Below, one piece after another: positions 35,422 to 44,621 of a stretch of DNA of 64,000 nt. The DNA comes from Sediminicola luteus (GTDB lineage: Bacteria; Bacteroidota; Bacteroidia; Flavobacteriales; Flavobacteriaceae): positions 992,001 to 1,056,000 of the forward strand of contig NZ_NBWU01000001.1 of assembly GCF_002514735.1 (NCBI RefSeq), read 5' to 3'. The notes under the pieces were generated by a model, which was given only the letters and a program-made list of their open reading frames with translations, was not told where the DNA came from and did not search any database. The number at the start of each line of letters is the position of its first letter. The stretch's first letter is position 1. Both the position numbers and the translations under genes were made by a program.

Positions 35422-35937
35422 TCATGGAAAGCTTGTTGAGTTCCCCTTATAGAACTCATTCACACAATGTAATCTTTGGCTTAGTTCCATAGGCTCAATT
35501 TTTCCAGAAATAGGATTGGCCTGCCATGCCGAAATAATCCTTTTTATTTTAATGCTATCGGTTTTCTCTACAATAGCAATGATATTCTCATCTTGGGCGT
35601 CACCTAAATAACAATAACCCATGGTTATCATTTCTTGTGTTCTTAAGTGTGGAATGGCCAAAGTATCCATAGCATAGTAAGTCCTTTGGAAAAGGGAATC
35701 ATAGGCGATACTATCAAAAACAATAAGATGGGATCTATTATCCCTTAAGTGAAGCATGCGATATATCGGGTCATAATCGCTACCATAAATAACTGTATCA
35801 ACTACTTTTTGGAAAGAAGCCAATGCAGGCAAGTCGGTAAAAATGCGATAAGGTGTATTAAAAAGGTTGATATCTGATTCTCTCTCGCGGCAAGAAAGGC
35901 ATGAAATCAGACATAACGCCCAGAATAAATGTCTCAT
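35422..35937 (-). CDS. Lipoprotein of unknown function (171 aa)
   Basis: Unrecognised. A lipoprotein signal with SCLSC (Cys16) is followed by a mature part of about 155 residues with no known motif. One Cys pair may occur in HLRTQEMITMGYCYLGDA and RLHCVNEF. It is AT-richer than its neighbours, which could mean recent acquisition. It is on the same strand as the SnoaL gene, which ends upstream of it by 52 bases. Confidence 0.6.
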   Translation of the reverse strand: MRHLFWALCLISCLSCRERESDINLFNTPYRIFTDLPALASFQKVVDTVIYGSDYDPIYRMLHLRDNRSHLIVFDSIAYDSLFQRTYYAMDTLAIPHLRTQEMITMGYCYLGDAQDENIIAIVEKTDSIKIKRIISAWQANPISGKIEPMELSQRLHCVNEFYKGNSTSFP

Positions 35938-35989
35938 AATAGGCTGGTTATTAGTATAAACCCAACAACAATCATGCCGTGGACAAATG

Positions 35990-36403
35990 CTAATGGCCCT
36001 CCTTATTTTGATGTTTCAACCTATAAATCGTATTTACCAACTCGGTTCGGTCAAAGTACACCTCGTTCCGTTTGATCTTGCCCCTAGCGTTGAATTGTAG
36101 AAAGCATACCCCGATACAAACCACTTGCTTTTCCCCAACCGGAATGGTGGCCTTCCATTTATTAAGGAATCCGCCTTCTAGAGGAATACCTTCGATCTGT
36201 TCCCAAACCCATTGCGGATTCTGGGCCAAGATCCTGGAGAAATAAACCGTTAACTCGGCTTTGCCATGTATACCGCCTGGGCAACCGGCATCGAGGTAAA
36301 AGCAATCATCGGCATAAAAATCGGCCAAGACCTCCGGACGGTTGCCTGTCCAGGCGGGCAGCCATTTTTCAGCAAACGCCTTGGCTTCTTCCCTAGTAAA
36401 CAT
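35990..36403 (-). CDS. SnoaL-like (NTF2-fold) protein
   Basis: A 137-residue soluble protein with the NTF2-like cone: N-terminal helix MFTREEAKAFAEKWLPAW, then LADFYADDCFYLDAGCPGG, HGKAELTVYFSRIL, and C-terminal strands ending VYFDRTELVNTIYRLK. The fold is used by cyclases, isomerases and many proteins of unknown role. It lies 11 bases after the DUF4440-like lipoprotein gene on the same strand, another NTF2-fold protein, so the pair may act together. Confidence 0.8.
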   Translation of the reverse strand: MFTREEAKAFAEKWLPAWTGNRPEVLADFYADDCFYLDAGCPGGIHGKAELTVYFSRILAQNPQWVWEQIEGIPLEGGFLNKWKATIPVGEKQVVCIGVCFLQFNARGKIKRNEVYFDRTELVNTIYRLKHQNKEGH

Positions 36404-36414
36404 AGAGCAGTTTT

Positions 36415-36858
36415 TTAACAGGAGGTATCAGCGATCACCTTCCACTCACCATCAATCTTTTTAAGGATGATCATAAAGATCCCATTAGCATCGCCCACGC
36501 TACGGGTTAGGTGGTATTCGCCCATTACCGAATAGGCCCCATCGGTAATTTTCGAGATATCGTTGATCACAAAACGTAGCTTACCGATATGCTCATTGGT
36601 CGGATAGCCCTTTTTGTAATTCGCCAAGGTCTGCTCCCAACCTTTGGTAACCCCGCGGCTTCCATAAAATTTAAGTTCGGGCGATTTCCAATAGCCGGCC
36701 ATAAAACCTTCAAGGTCAAAGTTGTTCCACGCGGCTTCTTGGGTCTTAAGTACGGCCATAATGGCTTCTTTATCCTCGGCTTCCGTGGTGGTGGATTGGG
36801 TAGATTTACAACTGAATGTTAGGGCCAGTAGGGCGAAAAGGAAAAGTGATTTTTTCAT
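36415..36858 (-). CDS. DUF4440/SnoaL-like lipoprotein
   Basis: A 147-residue lipoprotein (FALLALTFSC, Cys17) with an NTF2-fold domain: EAIMAVLKTQEAAWNNFDLE, FMAGYWKSPELKFYGSRG, VMGEYHLTRSV, IIKKIDGEWKVIADTSC-like ending. Members of this group often turn up as outer-membrane or periplasmic proteins of unknown role in Bacteroidota. It follows the aminotransferase gene by 14 bases and precedes the cytoplasmic SnoaL gene by 11. Confidence 0.83.
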   Translation of the reverse strand: MKKSLFLFALLALTFSCKSTQSTTTEAEDKEAIMAVLKTQEAAWNNFDLEGFMAGYWKSPELKFYGSRGVTKGWEQTLANYKKGYPTNEHIGKLRFVINDISKITDGAYSVMGEYHLTRSVGDANGIFMIILKKIDGEWKVIADTSC

Positions 36859-36872
36859 TATACGGTTGTTAG

Positions 36873-37721
36873 TTATTGATTTTTAAGTGCTAAAAAAGCC
36901 TGTTGTAGGCGTTGGGTTATGGGTCCTATTTCGCTGCCTTCAAAAAAGGTATGCGTACCCATACGCCCAATGGCCGCAATTTGGGTAGAAGTGCCTGTCA
37001 AAAAGGCCTCATCCATTTGGCTTATGTCAATTTGGGCCACGGCTTCTTCCCGAACCGGAATTCCGAGTGAACCGGCCAATTCAAGGGTAATATCCCGTGT
37101 TATACCGTCTAGTATAAACCGATTTTTAGGATGGGTAAACAATTCGCCATCCTTTACAAAGAAGACATTGCTATGCGAGCCTTCGGTTATTTTTCCGTTT
37201 CTGACCAAAACGGCTTCATGGGCACCGCCGGTTACCGCGCTATCCTTGGCCATCACATTGCCTAATAAAGAGGTCATTTTAATATCGCAGCGTTCCCAGC
37301 GTTGATCGGGGAGTACGGAAACTTCCATCCGTTTCGTATTGACATCGGGCAACGAAAAGGGTAATAAATACATGAAGGCTGTTGGGGTTATATCTTTCGG
37401 AAAAGCGTGTTGCCTTGGGGCCGTTCCCCGGCTTACTTGAATATACAGCAGAACATCTTGATCCAAAAGCCCGGCTACCTGGGCCAAATCGGAAACATTT
37501 TGCCGTAAGAGGCTTACCGAATACGCAATGCCAATCTTTTCCAAATTCCTTTCGAGGCGTTCCCAATGGGCCTCGCCATAAAAAAACCTCCCTTGCAAGC
37601 GTACCATGACCTCGTAAATTCCATCGCCAAAGAGGAATCCACGATCAAAAACAGAGATTTTGGCTGCTTCGGCCGGGAGCACCGCCCCGTTAAGCCACAC
37701 ATGGGAAGGATAATTGGGCAT
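36873..37721 (-). CDS. Class IV aminotransferase (IlvE/Dat-like)
   Basis: A 282-residue PLP enzyme of the branched-chain/D-amino-acid transaminase and aminodeoxychorismate lyase family. The start MPNYPSHVWLNGAVLP, FDRGFLFGDGIYEVM, the catalytic Lys in LLGNVMAKDSAV, EAVLVRNGKITEGSHSNVFF and the C-terminal DEAFLTGTSTQIAAI are all family hallmarks. Whether it acts on branched-chain, D-amino or aminodeoxychorismate substrates cannot be decided by eye. It starts two bases after the GNAT gene stops, so they form an operon with the NTF2-fold genes. Confidence 0.92.
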   Translation of the reverse strand: MPNYPSHVWLNGAVLPAEAAKISVFDRGFLFGDGIYEVMVRLQGRFFYGEAHWERLERNLEKIGIAYSVSLLRQNVSDLAQVAGLLDQDVLLYIQVSRGTAPRQHAFPKDITPTAFMYLLPFSLPDVNTKRMEVSVLPDQRWERCDIKMTSLLGNVMAKDSAVTGGAHEAVLVRNGKITEGSHSNVFFVKDGELFTHPKNRFILDGITRDITLELAGSLGIPVREEAVAQIDISQMDEAFLTGTSTQIAAIGRMGTHTFFEGSEIGPITQRLQQAFLALKNQ

Positions 37722-37723
37722 GG

Positions 37724-38245
37724 TTACAACAGTTGTTTTGACATGGCTATAAATTTAAAGTCTTCCCGACCAATGGAAAAGGTATGACTACCTATTTTTT
37801 CAAAACCGTGTTTTTTGTAAAACCCAATGGCCCGCTGGTTGCTTTCCAATACCGACAACCATAACTGTGGGCGTTGTTCGGCTGTAGCCCGATCGAAGAC
37901 CGCTTGTTGTAAGGCCTCGCCAATTCCCTGACCTAAAAAATCTTGTAATACATAAATTTTTTGCAGCTGCGCCTCAGTTCCAGAACTACCAAAACCCGAA
38001 TCGGAATGTAGTTTAAGCTTGGCGTAACCTACAGGTAAACCCCCACCCCAAGCCAACCAGAACCTATTGTTCGATTTTTTTATACTGTTCGTTATTTTAG
38101 TAACGGAAAAGGTACGCTCCAAATATTCGAGTACATCTTCAGGGGCCGAGAAAAGGTGACCAAAGGTGTCGTCAAAAGTTACCCTACCCAAAAGGGCTAT
38201 CAACGGGGCCTCGTTTTCCGTAGCGGGTTTTATTTCGATTTCCAT
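37724..38245 (-). CDS. GNAT family N-acetyltransferase
   Basis: A 173-residue acetyltransferase with the GNAT acetyl-CoA binding motif QDFLGQGIGEALQQAVF preceded by the strand LQKIYVL, and the C-terminal QRAIGFYKKHGFEKIGSHTF typical of the fold. The substrate is unknown. It begins the operon that continues into the aminotransferase and the two NTF2-fold genes. Confidence 0.9.
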   Translation of the reverse strand: MEIEIKPATENEAPLIALLGRVTFDDTFGHLFSAPEDVLEYLERTFSVTKITNSIKKSNNRFWLAWGGGLPVGYAKLKLHSDSGFGSSGTEAQLQKIYVLQDFLGQGIGEALQQAVFDRATAEQRPQLWLSVLESNQRAIGFYKKHGFEKIGSHTFSIGREDFKFIAMSKQLL

Positions 38246-38286
38246 GGGGTTAAGTTACTAAATTGAACCTTGTTAAAATCGAATGG

Positions 38287-40908
38287 TTACTTCCAGACGG
38301 TGGCCTGTTTGGTTGGGGCATCGGAATCGCCCAATTGACGTAATCTAATTTGCACCAACAGCCTTCTTCCTTCCAAAGTTCGGGTATATACCAAATCAGA
38401 TCTACCTATTAGATTACGCCAATGGTGGTGAAAAACAGTGGCCCTTTCCTTTTTGTCGGCAAATATATCCGGTACACTATAGTAGAGGGGTACACCCAAA
38501 GACTTTCGCCAAAAGGGTGTCCTACTTATTAGGTAACGGGGGTTTTCAATGGGTTGTAACAACGCTTCCAAGGCATCGATAAAAAGGGCACTTTCATATT
38601 CACTGCCGCCCACCAAAGCACAGTGTATTATGGCATCATCAGTGGTGTAACATTCAATTTTTAAATTTTCGAATGGGGTTCGCAGGTAACGAAGGTCGCG
38701 TAAACTGTACAATACGGCCCAACCCATTTTTTCGACATGGGTATGGATTTTACCGAAATAGAGGTAAGCCTTAACCAGCCTAAATACGCGAAGACCGTAA
38801 CCAAAAAACAAAACGGTGACTAGGGCGTATATAGCTTGGATCCAGCCCTTGGTCAGAATCAATTTTAGGTTCTTGACCAGAAATTCAGGAATAAAGTAGC
38901 CCAACGACCAAATAAACTGGGTAATGCCATATTGCACCAAATCGCGTTGTCGCAGGCTTTTCGTCTTCTGAAATTCGGTTTGTTTGGGCAAATAGCTTTT
39001 AAGTTCACGTATCAAAGTGCCCGGTTTTGCAATGGCCGTGGCCCAATTTGCCCGTATTTGGGCCAGGTTTTGTGAGGTATGTAGACTATCTGTATTGGTC
39101 TGGCGCATGGCTTCCGGTGTGGTAGGAAGACCAAGCCCTAACCTTTCCCATCCGTTTTCTATACTTAGGGGCGTATTTTGGGACACGCCCATAAAGGCCG
39201 AAAACCTACGTGACAAGCGGTGCATATCGGCCCCACCCGTGGGGTCGGAAAAATCGAGACAACACAAATGCCATATGACCGCGGTTTTATCGGGTACAGG
39301 CTTAAAAGTCCGTATGGCCCTACCTCGCATTTGGTTGGAGCTAACGAAAGAGCCCACAAACGAGGCCAATAGTAAGGTGTTTAATGCCGGGGCATCCCAA
39401 CCTTCGCCCAATAGTGCCTTTGTACCAATAAGTATTTTAATGTGCCCTTCTTGAAATAACTGGGTCAATACGCCTACCGGGTTAGCCGCTGAATCAATTT
39501 GCAATTGCACGAAATCCGGGTTGGTCGGTATAGGTTTGCCCTTGGCCTCCACCTCCGGAAATTGGGTTTGGATTCGGCTAAGAATAGTGTTGGATACCAA
39601 TACCACAGTCCCTGTAAGGACGGCCAATCCGTCGGTGTCTTCTAGTTTTTTACATAAAGCCTTGAAAATTGGAACAGCACCCAGTTTCCCAAAGTGTTGG
39701 TCTTTGTCTATTTCTTGATCTAAAAAAGCCTTTCGAATATAATCGGTGAGGATTACGGCTCGTAAGCCCTCGCCCCGTTGTCTTTGCGAGGCCTGACAAA
39801 TGGCTACGATACTGCGAAGTTTTGCCGGACTAGACGATAATTGCCTGTAAAAATCGGTTTCGCCTACTAGATCTACCCGGTGGCTCTTTAAAACCCCAAG
39901 CCTCCTTAAATCCGATTTTAGCGCCTTTTCCAATTCTATGGGTAAGCGATAAGCTTCGGAAGGGTTGAACAATAGCGCGTTTAAAAAAGTGGTGGCCCAA
40001 GCTAGCTGCCATGGTGGTATGGTTAGGCTTTCTTTCTCCTCGAATCCTAAGATTTGTAGCTTCTCTTTTGGAAAAGGGGTTCCGGAGGCTTTTAAATAGA
40101 TCAATAAGGCCGAAAACACTTCCGGTGCCTTGTAAATGGCTTCTAAATGATTCGCTGTATCGCTTAAATACGGATGCTTTTGTACATAGGCCACTAAAGC
40201 CTCTTGCTTTGGAAGGGAATCGATATAATCGGCCACCGCCAAGCGGAATTGTGCTATACGCTGAATCAAGGCCTCATCTGGGGTAGAAAAATGTACAAAA
40301 TCTTGATGCGGACATAAATCTTTTTCCCGGACCAAGTCAGGCACGGCAATTTCATCGTCAATGGGGCCACAAAGCTGAAAATACTTGTCCAGTTCGTGTT
40401 GCGGACTATCATAAGGCGGGGTTGCGGTCAGCGCCACCAGGGTAGCATCACTACTTTTTTTTAGCTGGAACAATGGGGTCCACCAACTGTTTTTTAGATG
40501 ATGGGCCTCATCCAAGACTATGGTGCCAAAGGCATGTTGTTCAAAGAAATGCAAATAGGCAGCGGTCGAACCACACCTTTTATAAAAGGCATATAACGCC
40601 TGATAGGTGGTAAAGGTTATTGCCTTGGGTTGCTCTAGATCAAAAGAGTGATCGGTGAACGCGTTATCCGTATTAAAATAGCTGCATAATCGATCGTACC
40701 ATTGGTTACGGATCGTGAGTGTTGGTGCCAAAACCAAGGTCTTTTGGTCCAGTTGCCGCACCATTTCGAGTCCCAACAAGGTTTTTCCAGATCCCGGTGG
40801 GGCCACCACATGCAAATGCCCATCGGTAATATGCGCTTGAAAATGCGCCAAAAAATGAGCTTGGTAGCTACGCCATGAAAGTTTAAAACGAAGGGAAGTA
40901 AAAGGCAA
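38287..40908 (-). CDS. Superfamily II DEAH-type helicase with a C-terminal membrane segment
   Basis: An 873-residue protein. Motif I is APPGSGKT (36-43), motif II is VLDEAHHL (131-138) and motif III is LTATPP (160-165). A helicase C domain has GTKALLGEGWDAP and QMRGRAIR (motif VI). After about residue 560 the protein leaves the helicase fold, and around 689-710 it holds a hydrophobic stretch (WIQAIYALVTVLFFGYGLRV) that looks like a membrane helix. A soluble-looking domain of about 160 residues follows. The start appears to be TTG at 40906-40908: a stop lies six codons upstream and the first ATG falls after motif I. Confidence 0.87.
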   Translation of the reverse strand: MPFTSLRFKLSWRSYQAHFLAHFQAHITDGHLHVVAPPGSGKTLLGLEMVRQLDQKTLVLAPTLTIRNQWYDRLCSYFNTDNAFTDHSFDLEQPKAITFTTYQALYAFYKRCGSTAAYLHFFEQHAFGTIVLDEAHHLKNSWWTPLFQLKKSSDATLVALTATPPYDSPQHELDKYFQLCGPIDDEIAVPDLVREKDLCPHQDFVHFSTPDEALIQRIAQFRLAVADYIDSLPKQEALVAYVQKHPYLSDTANHLEAIYKAPEVFSALLIYLKASGTPFPKEKLQILGFEEKESLTIPPWQLAWATTFLNALLFNPSEAYRLPIELEKALKSDLRRLGVLKSHRVDLVGETDFYRQLSSSPAKLRSIVAICQASQRQRGEGLRAVILTDYIRKAFLDQEIDKDQHFGKLGAVPIFKALCKKLEDTDGLAVLTGTVVLVSNTILSRIQTQFPEVEAKGKPIPTNPDFVQLQIDSAANPVGVLTQLFQEGHIKILIGTKALLGEGWDAPALNTLLLASFVGSFVSSNQMRGRAIRTFKPVPDKTAVIWHLCCLDFSDPTGGADMHRLSRRFSAFMGVSQNTPLSIENGWERLGLGLPTTPEAMRQTNTDSLHTSQNLAQIRANWATAIAKPGTLIRELKSYLPKQTEFQKTKSLRQRDLVQYGITQFIWSLGYFIPEFLVKNLKLILTKGWIQAIYALVTVLFFGYGLRVFRLVKAYLYFGKIHTHVEKMGWAVLYSLRDLRYLRTPFENLKIECYTTDDAIIHCALVGGSEYESALFIDALEALLQPIENPRYLISRTPFWRKSLGVPLYYSVPDIFADKKERATVFHHHWRNLIGRSDLVYTRTLEGRRLLVQIRLRQLGDSDAPTKQATVWK

Positions 40909-41123
40909 GGTAGGTTTCTTTGGCTATTTGCTCATAAAAATAACCCATTCTCCCTAGCCAAGCCATTCAATCTAATAAAACATCAATGAAAAGTTACTCT
41001 TTTGATTAGTTACCCAAAGGTAAGTGCAGCCCAAAATAGCCCATAACCCCACTGTACCCATAGGGAATCTATTCCGAGCATTTCCGTATTTTAGGGGATT
41101 GCTAACTTGAACACTTTTCGATC

Positions 41124-44100
41124 ATGATCAAAACTATGTGGGGGTTTTGCACGGTATTGTGCTTAGCCTTAGTGATTCCCATGCAAGACGGAATCGCCCA
41201 AAGAAGAAAAAAAAAGCAAACTGTATCAGAAACCTATCCTTCGGAACTGTACAGCAGTTTAAAATACCGCTTGGTCGGACCCTTTCGTGGTGGCCGATCG
41301 GCAGCGGTTACCGGTGTGCCCGGTCAGCCTAACCTTTATTATTTTGGCGCAACAGGTGGTGGGGTATGGAAAACTAACGATGGCGGCCGTAGCTGGGAAA
41401 ATATTTCCGATGGCTACTTTGGCGGTAGTATAGGGGCTGTAGAAGTGGCCCAATCAGACCCGAACGTTATTTACGTAGGGGGTGGTGAAAAAACCGTACG
41501 TGGTAATGTATCATCGGGTTATGGTGTTTGGAAATCGGAAGATGCCGGAAAAACATGGGAAGCGGCCGGGTTACCCAAAAGCCGACATATTTCCCGTTTG
41601 CGTATAGACCCCAATGATCCCAATACGGTTTATGCCGCCGTAATGGGAAATATCTATAAAGACACCCAAGAACGTGGTGTTTATAAGACCACCGATGGGG
41701 GTAAAACCTGGAACAAGATCTTGTTCGTCAATGCCGGTGCCGGTGCGGTCGATCTTATTATAGACCCCACCAACCCCAGGGTATTGTATGCCTCTACCTG
41801 GAAAATACAACGTACACCCTATAGCCTAAGTAGTGGTGGTGCAGGGTCTGCCCTATGGAAGAGTACCGATAGGGGAAGTACCTGGCAAGAGATCTCTAAA
41901 AACGAAGGTTTTCCGAAAGATACCTTAGGTATCATCGGGGTTACCGTTTCCCCCGTAAACCCGCAACGGGTCTGGGCCATGGTAGAGAATAAGGAAAAAG
42001 GCGGCTTGTACCGATCTGACAATGGGGGTAAGACCTGGAGCCAGGTGAACAGCGAACGTAAGTTGCGCCAACGGGCTTGGTATTATACCCGGTTGTATGC
42101 CGATACCCACGATGCCGATAAAGTTTATGTATTAAACGTGCGCTACCACCGCTCCACCGATGGGGGTAAAAGCTTTAGCACTTTTAATGCCCCACATGGC
42201 GATCACCACGACCTTTGGATATCGCCCGAAAACCCCAATCGTATGATTATCGGTGACGATGGTGGTGCCCAAGTTTCCTACGATGGCGGTGATACCTGGA
42301 GCACCTACCACAACCAGCCTACCTCACAGTTTTATAGGGTTACTACCGATAATGCCTTTCCGTACCGCATCTATGCGGCCCAACAAGACAATTCGACCAT
42401 ACGTATCAACCACCGATCCGATGGGGGTAGTATAGACGAAGGCGATTGGGAGGCCACCGCTGGGGGCGAGTCGGCCCATATCGCGGTAGACCCTACCAAT
42501 AATGATATAGTCTATGGTGGTAGTTATGGTGGTTTCCTTACCCGGGTGAACCATAAAAACAATACGGTTCGGGGCATAAACGTATGGCCCGACAACCCTA
42601 TGGGCCATGGGGCCGAAGGTATGAAATACCGTTTTCAGTGGAATTTCCCGATTTTGTTCAGTAAACACAACCCCAAACGTTTATACACCTTTTCGAACCA
42701 TGTACATGTATCGGAAAACGAAGGTCAAAGCTGGCAAGTAATCAGTGGCGACCTTACCCGAAACGACCCCGATAAACTGGTATCTTCCGGAGGGCCCATT
42801 ACACAAGACAATACCGGGGTAGAATATTATTGTACCATTTTCGCCGCTAATGAGAGTCCATTGAAAGAGGGCTTACTTTGGGTAGGTTCCGACGATGGTC
42901 TAATCCATATTTCCCAAGATGGGGGACAAAACTGGGAGAATGTAACCCCACCATCACTGCCTGAATGGTCTATGATCAACAGTATTGAACCCTCGGCTTT
43001 TGATGCAGGTACTTGTTATGTCGCCGCCACCCGATATAAATTGGGCGATTTTACCCCATACCTCTATAAAACCACCGATTACGGGAAAACCTGGAAAAAA
43101 ATAACGAATGGTATAGAGAGTGAACATTTTACCCGTGCCCTTCGCGAAGACCCCAAAAAGAAAGGGCTTTTATACGCCGGTACCGAAACCGGTATGTATA
43201 TCTCTTTTGACGATGGTGCCCATTGGAACAAATTCCAATTAAACTTGCCCATTGTGCCCATTACCGATCTTACGATCAAGGAGAATAATTTGATAGTAGC
43301 CACCCAAGGCCGTTCGCTTTGGATTATAGACGATCTAACGGTTTTACATCAGTTGCAAGCGGCTCAAAAAGATCAGGCCGCGGTACTTTTTCAACCTAAA
43401 GATGCGTATCGCACCAAAGGAAGGGCCGCCGAAAAACCTTCTAAAACGGCCGGACAAAACCATCCGAATGGGGTGGTTACCCATTTCTACCTGAAGGAGT
43501 TGGGCAAAAAAGACACCCTTAGTCTTAGCTATTTAAGTATGGCCGGCGATACCTTGGCCACATTTAGCAATCATGCCAAAGACAAAAAGCAGCGATTAAA
43601 GGTAGCCAAAGGAGGTAATACCCATGTTTGGAATACCCGCGGTACCGAGGCCGAAAAGCTAAAAGGTATGATTTTATGGTGGGCCAATTTAAGTGGGCCC
43701 AAAGCCGTGCCCGGAAAATACAAAGTGGCCTTGAACCTAAACGGAAACAGCCAAGAACAGGTATTTACCATTCTACCCGATCCCAGGGCTGAGGCCTCCG
43801 TAGCTGAGATGCAAGAGCAGTACGATTTTATCTCCGATATCAACACCACCATAAACCAGGCCCATGGCAGTATCAAAAAAATCCGGAAGGTAAATGCCAA
43901 ACTCGATGCCTTTGTTAAACAATATGGCGCTAACGAAGCCACGGCCGATTTGGTGGCAAAGGCCAAGGAAATGAAAAAAGGGTTTGAAAGCGTGGAAAAG
44001 GCCTTGTACCAGACCCAAAACCAATCGATTCAAGATCCTTTGAACTTCCCGATCCGATTGACCAATAAATTAGGACATTTGAACTCTTTGGTCGCTTTGG

Positions 44101-44264
44101 ACGATTTTCCGCCTACGGCCCAAGACCAGGCGGTGAAAAAAGAATTGACCCAACAGATCAATGCCCAGTTGGAAGCTTTTGATGCCTTGGTTGAAAAGGA
44201 AGTAGCCGATTTTAATGCCCAATTCAACCAATTGAAATTGGATTACCTATCGGTGGAGGAATAG
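41124..44264 (+). CDS. VPS10/BNR-repeat beta-propeller protein, secreted
   Basis: A 1046-residue secreted protein (signal MIKTMWGFCTVLCLALVI). It is a long run of sialidase-like BNR/VPS10 repeats, each with the Asp-box form S/T-x-D-x-G-x-x-W: TNDGGRSW, SEDAGKTW, TTDGGKTW, STDRGSTW, SDNGGKTW, SYDGGDTW, SQDGGQNW, TTDYGKTW. After about residue 720 a C-terminal region has strands plus a helical stretch (EEMQEQYDFISDINTT-like, to FNQLKLDYLSVEE). The family, common in marine Bacteroidota, is annotated as a glycosyl hydrolase, but activity is mostly unproven. A GC-rich repeat starts two bases after the stop. Confidence 0.9.
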   Translation: MIKTMWGFCTVLCLALVIPMQDGIAQRRKKKQTVSETYPSELYSSLKYRLVGPFRGGRSAAVTGVPGQPNLYYFGATGGGVWKTNDGGRSWENISDGYFGGSIGAVEVAQSDPNVIYVGGGEKTVRGNVSSGYGVWKSEDAGKTWEAAGLPKSRHISRLRIDPNDPNTVYAAVMGNIYKDTQERGVYKTTDGGKTWNKILFVNAGAGAVDLIIDPTNPRVLYASTWKIQRTPYSLSSGGAGSALWKSTDRGSTWQEISKNEGFPKDTLGIIGVTVSPVNPQRVWAMVENKEKGGLYRSDNGGKTWSQVNSERKLRQRAWYYTRLYADTHDADKVYVLNVRYHRSTDGGKSFSTFNAPHGDHHDLWISPENPNRMIIGDDGGAQVSYDGGDTWSTYHNQPTSQFYRVTTDNAFPYRIYAAQQDNSTIRINHRSDGGSIDEGDWEATAGGESAHIAVDPTNNDIVYGGSYGGFLTRVNHKNNTVRGINVWPDNPMGHGAEGMKYRFQWNFPILFSKHNPKRLYTFSNHVHVSENEGQSWQVISGDLTRNDPDKLVSSGGPITQDNTGVEYYCTIFAANESPLKEGLLWVGSDDGLIHISQDGGQNWENVTPPSLPEWSMINSIEPSAFDAGTCYVAATRYKLGDFTPYLYKTTDYGKTWKKITNGIESEHFTRALREDPKKKGLLYAGTETGMYISFDDGAHWNKFQLNLPIVPITDLTIKENNLIVATQGRSLWIIDDLTVLHQLQAAQKDQAAVLFQPKDAYRTKGRAAEKPSKTAGQNHPNGVVTHFYLKELGKKDTLSLSYLSMAGDTLATFSNHAKDKKQRLKVAKGGNTHVWNTRGTEAEKLKGMILWWANLSGPKAVPGKYKVALNLNGNSQEQVFTILPDPRAEASVAEMQEQYDFISDINTTINQAHGSIKKIRKVNAKLDAFVKQYGANEATADLVAKAKEMKKGFESVEKALYQTQNQSIQDPLNFPIRLTNKLGHLNSLVALDDFPPTAQDQAVKKELTQQINAQLEAFDALVEKEVADFNAQFNQLKLDYLSVEE

Positions 44265-44266
44265 GG

Positions 44267-44302
44267 CCCTCACCCCCGGCCCCTCTCCCCAAGGGAGAGG
44301 GG
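44267..44302 (+). repeat. GC-rich palindromic repeat, copy R2 (short-loop form)
   Basis: CCCTCACCCCCGGCCCCTCTCCCC-type sequence ending GGGAGAGGGG; the arms CCCCTCTCCC and GGGAGAGGGG pair over a few-base loop. It is nearly identical to R4 read in reverse. It begins two bases after the VPS10-like gene's stop codon. Confidence 0.88.
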
Positions 44303-44305
44303 AGC

Positions 44306-44341
44306 AAAAGCCGTGCTGGACCCTATTCTGCACGGCTTTTT
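44306..44341 (+). terminator. Rho-independent terminator after the VPS10-like gene
   Basis: AAAAGCCGTGC (44306-44316) pairs with GCACGGCTTTT (44330-44340), followed by T. The GC-rich core with A/T flanks is a normal terminator, placed directly after repeat R2. Confidence 0.85.
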
Positions 44342-44453
44342 GGTTTGCCAATACGTATGCGAATTCCGCTACAACTTGTCACACCGCAGACATGTTTAAT
44401 CTTGTACAAATCGTTAGTTGAAGGGCTTGTCAAGCAGATTTTTGGGCAGTCCG

Positions 44454-44513
44454 CCCTCACCCCCTGGCCCCCTCTCCTCCCGCCATTCCGCGGGACAGAC
44501 ACGGGAGAAGGGG
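44454..44513 (+). repeat. GC-rich palindromic repeat, copy R3 (long-loop form)
   Basis: CCCTCACCCCCTGGCC start, then CCCCTCTCC, a nested TCCCGC...GCGGGA hairpin shared with R1, and a GGGAGAAGGGG end. Same orientation as R1, R2 and R5. Confidence 0.85.
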
Positions 44514-44593
44514 AATTATTTTCTTTCGATGGTATCCCTATATTAAAACGATGGAACTAATATTTATCATTACCCGGTTTAACCAAGGCATCG

Positions 44594-44601
44594 TACCTTT
44601 G
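44594..44601 (+). promoter_or_regulatory. Candidate -7 element for hemJ
   Basis: TACCTTTG matches TAnnTTTG, 20 bases before the hemJ ATG. No -33 element was recognised. Confidence 0.45.
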
Positions 44602-44621
44602 TGGTTCTGAACCCAACCCTT

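Larger units (their letters stand above)
44265..44621. other. 357-bp repeat-bearing gap upstream of hemJ
   Basis: Contains R2, the terminator, R3 and the hemJ -7 motif. An ORF at 44345-44560 runs through R3 and is a repeat artefact. Nothing else was seen. Confidence 0.7.

Noticed and set aside
44345-44560. 71-codon ORF before hemJ
   Set aside because: It includes repeat R3 and ends just before the hemJ promoter; a repeat artefact.
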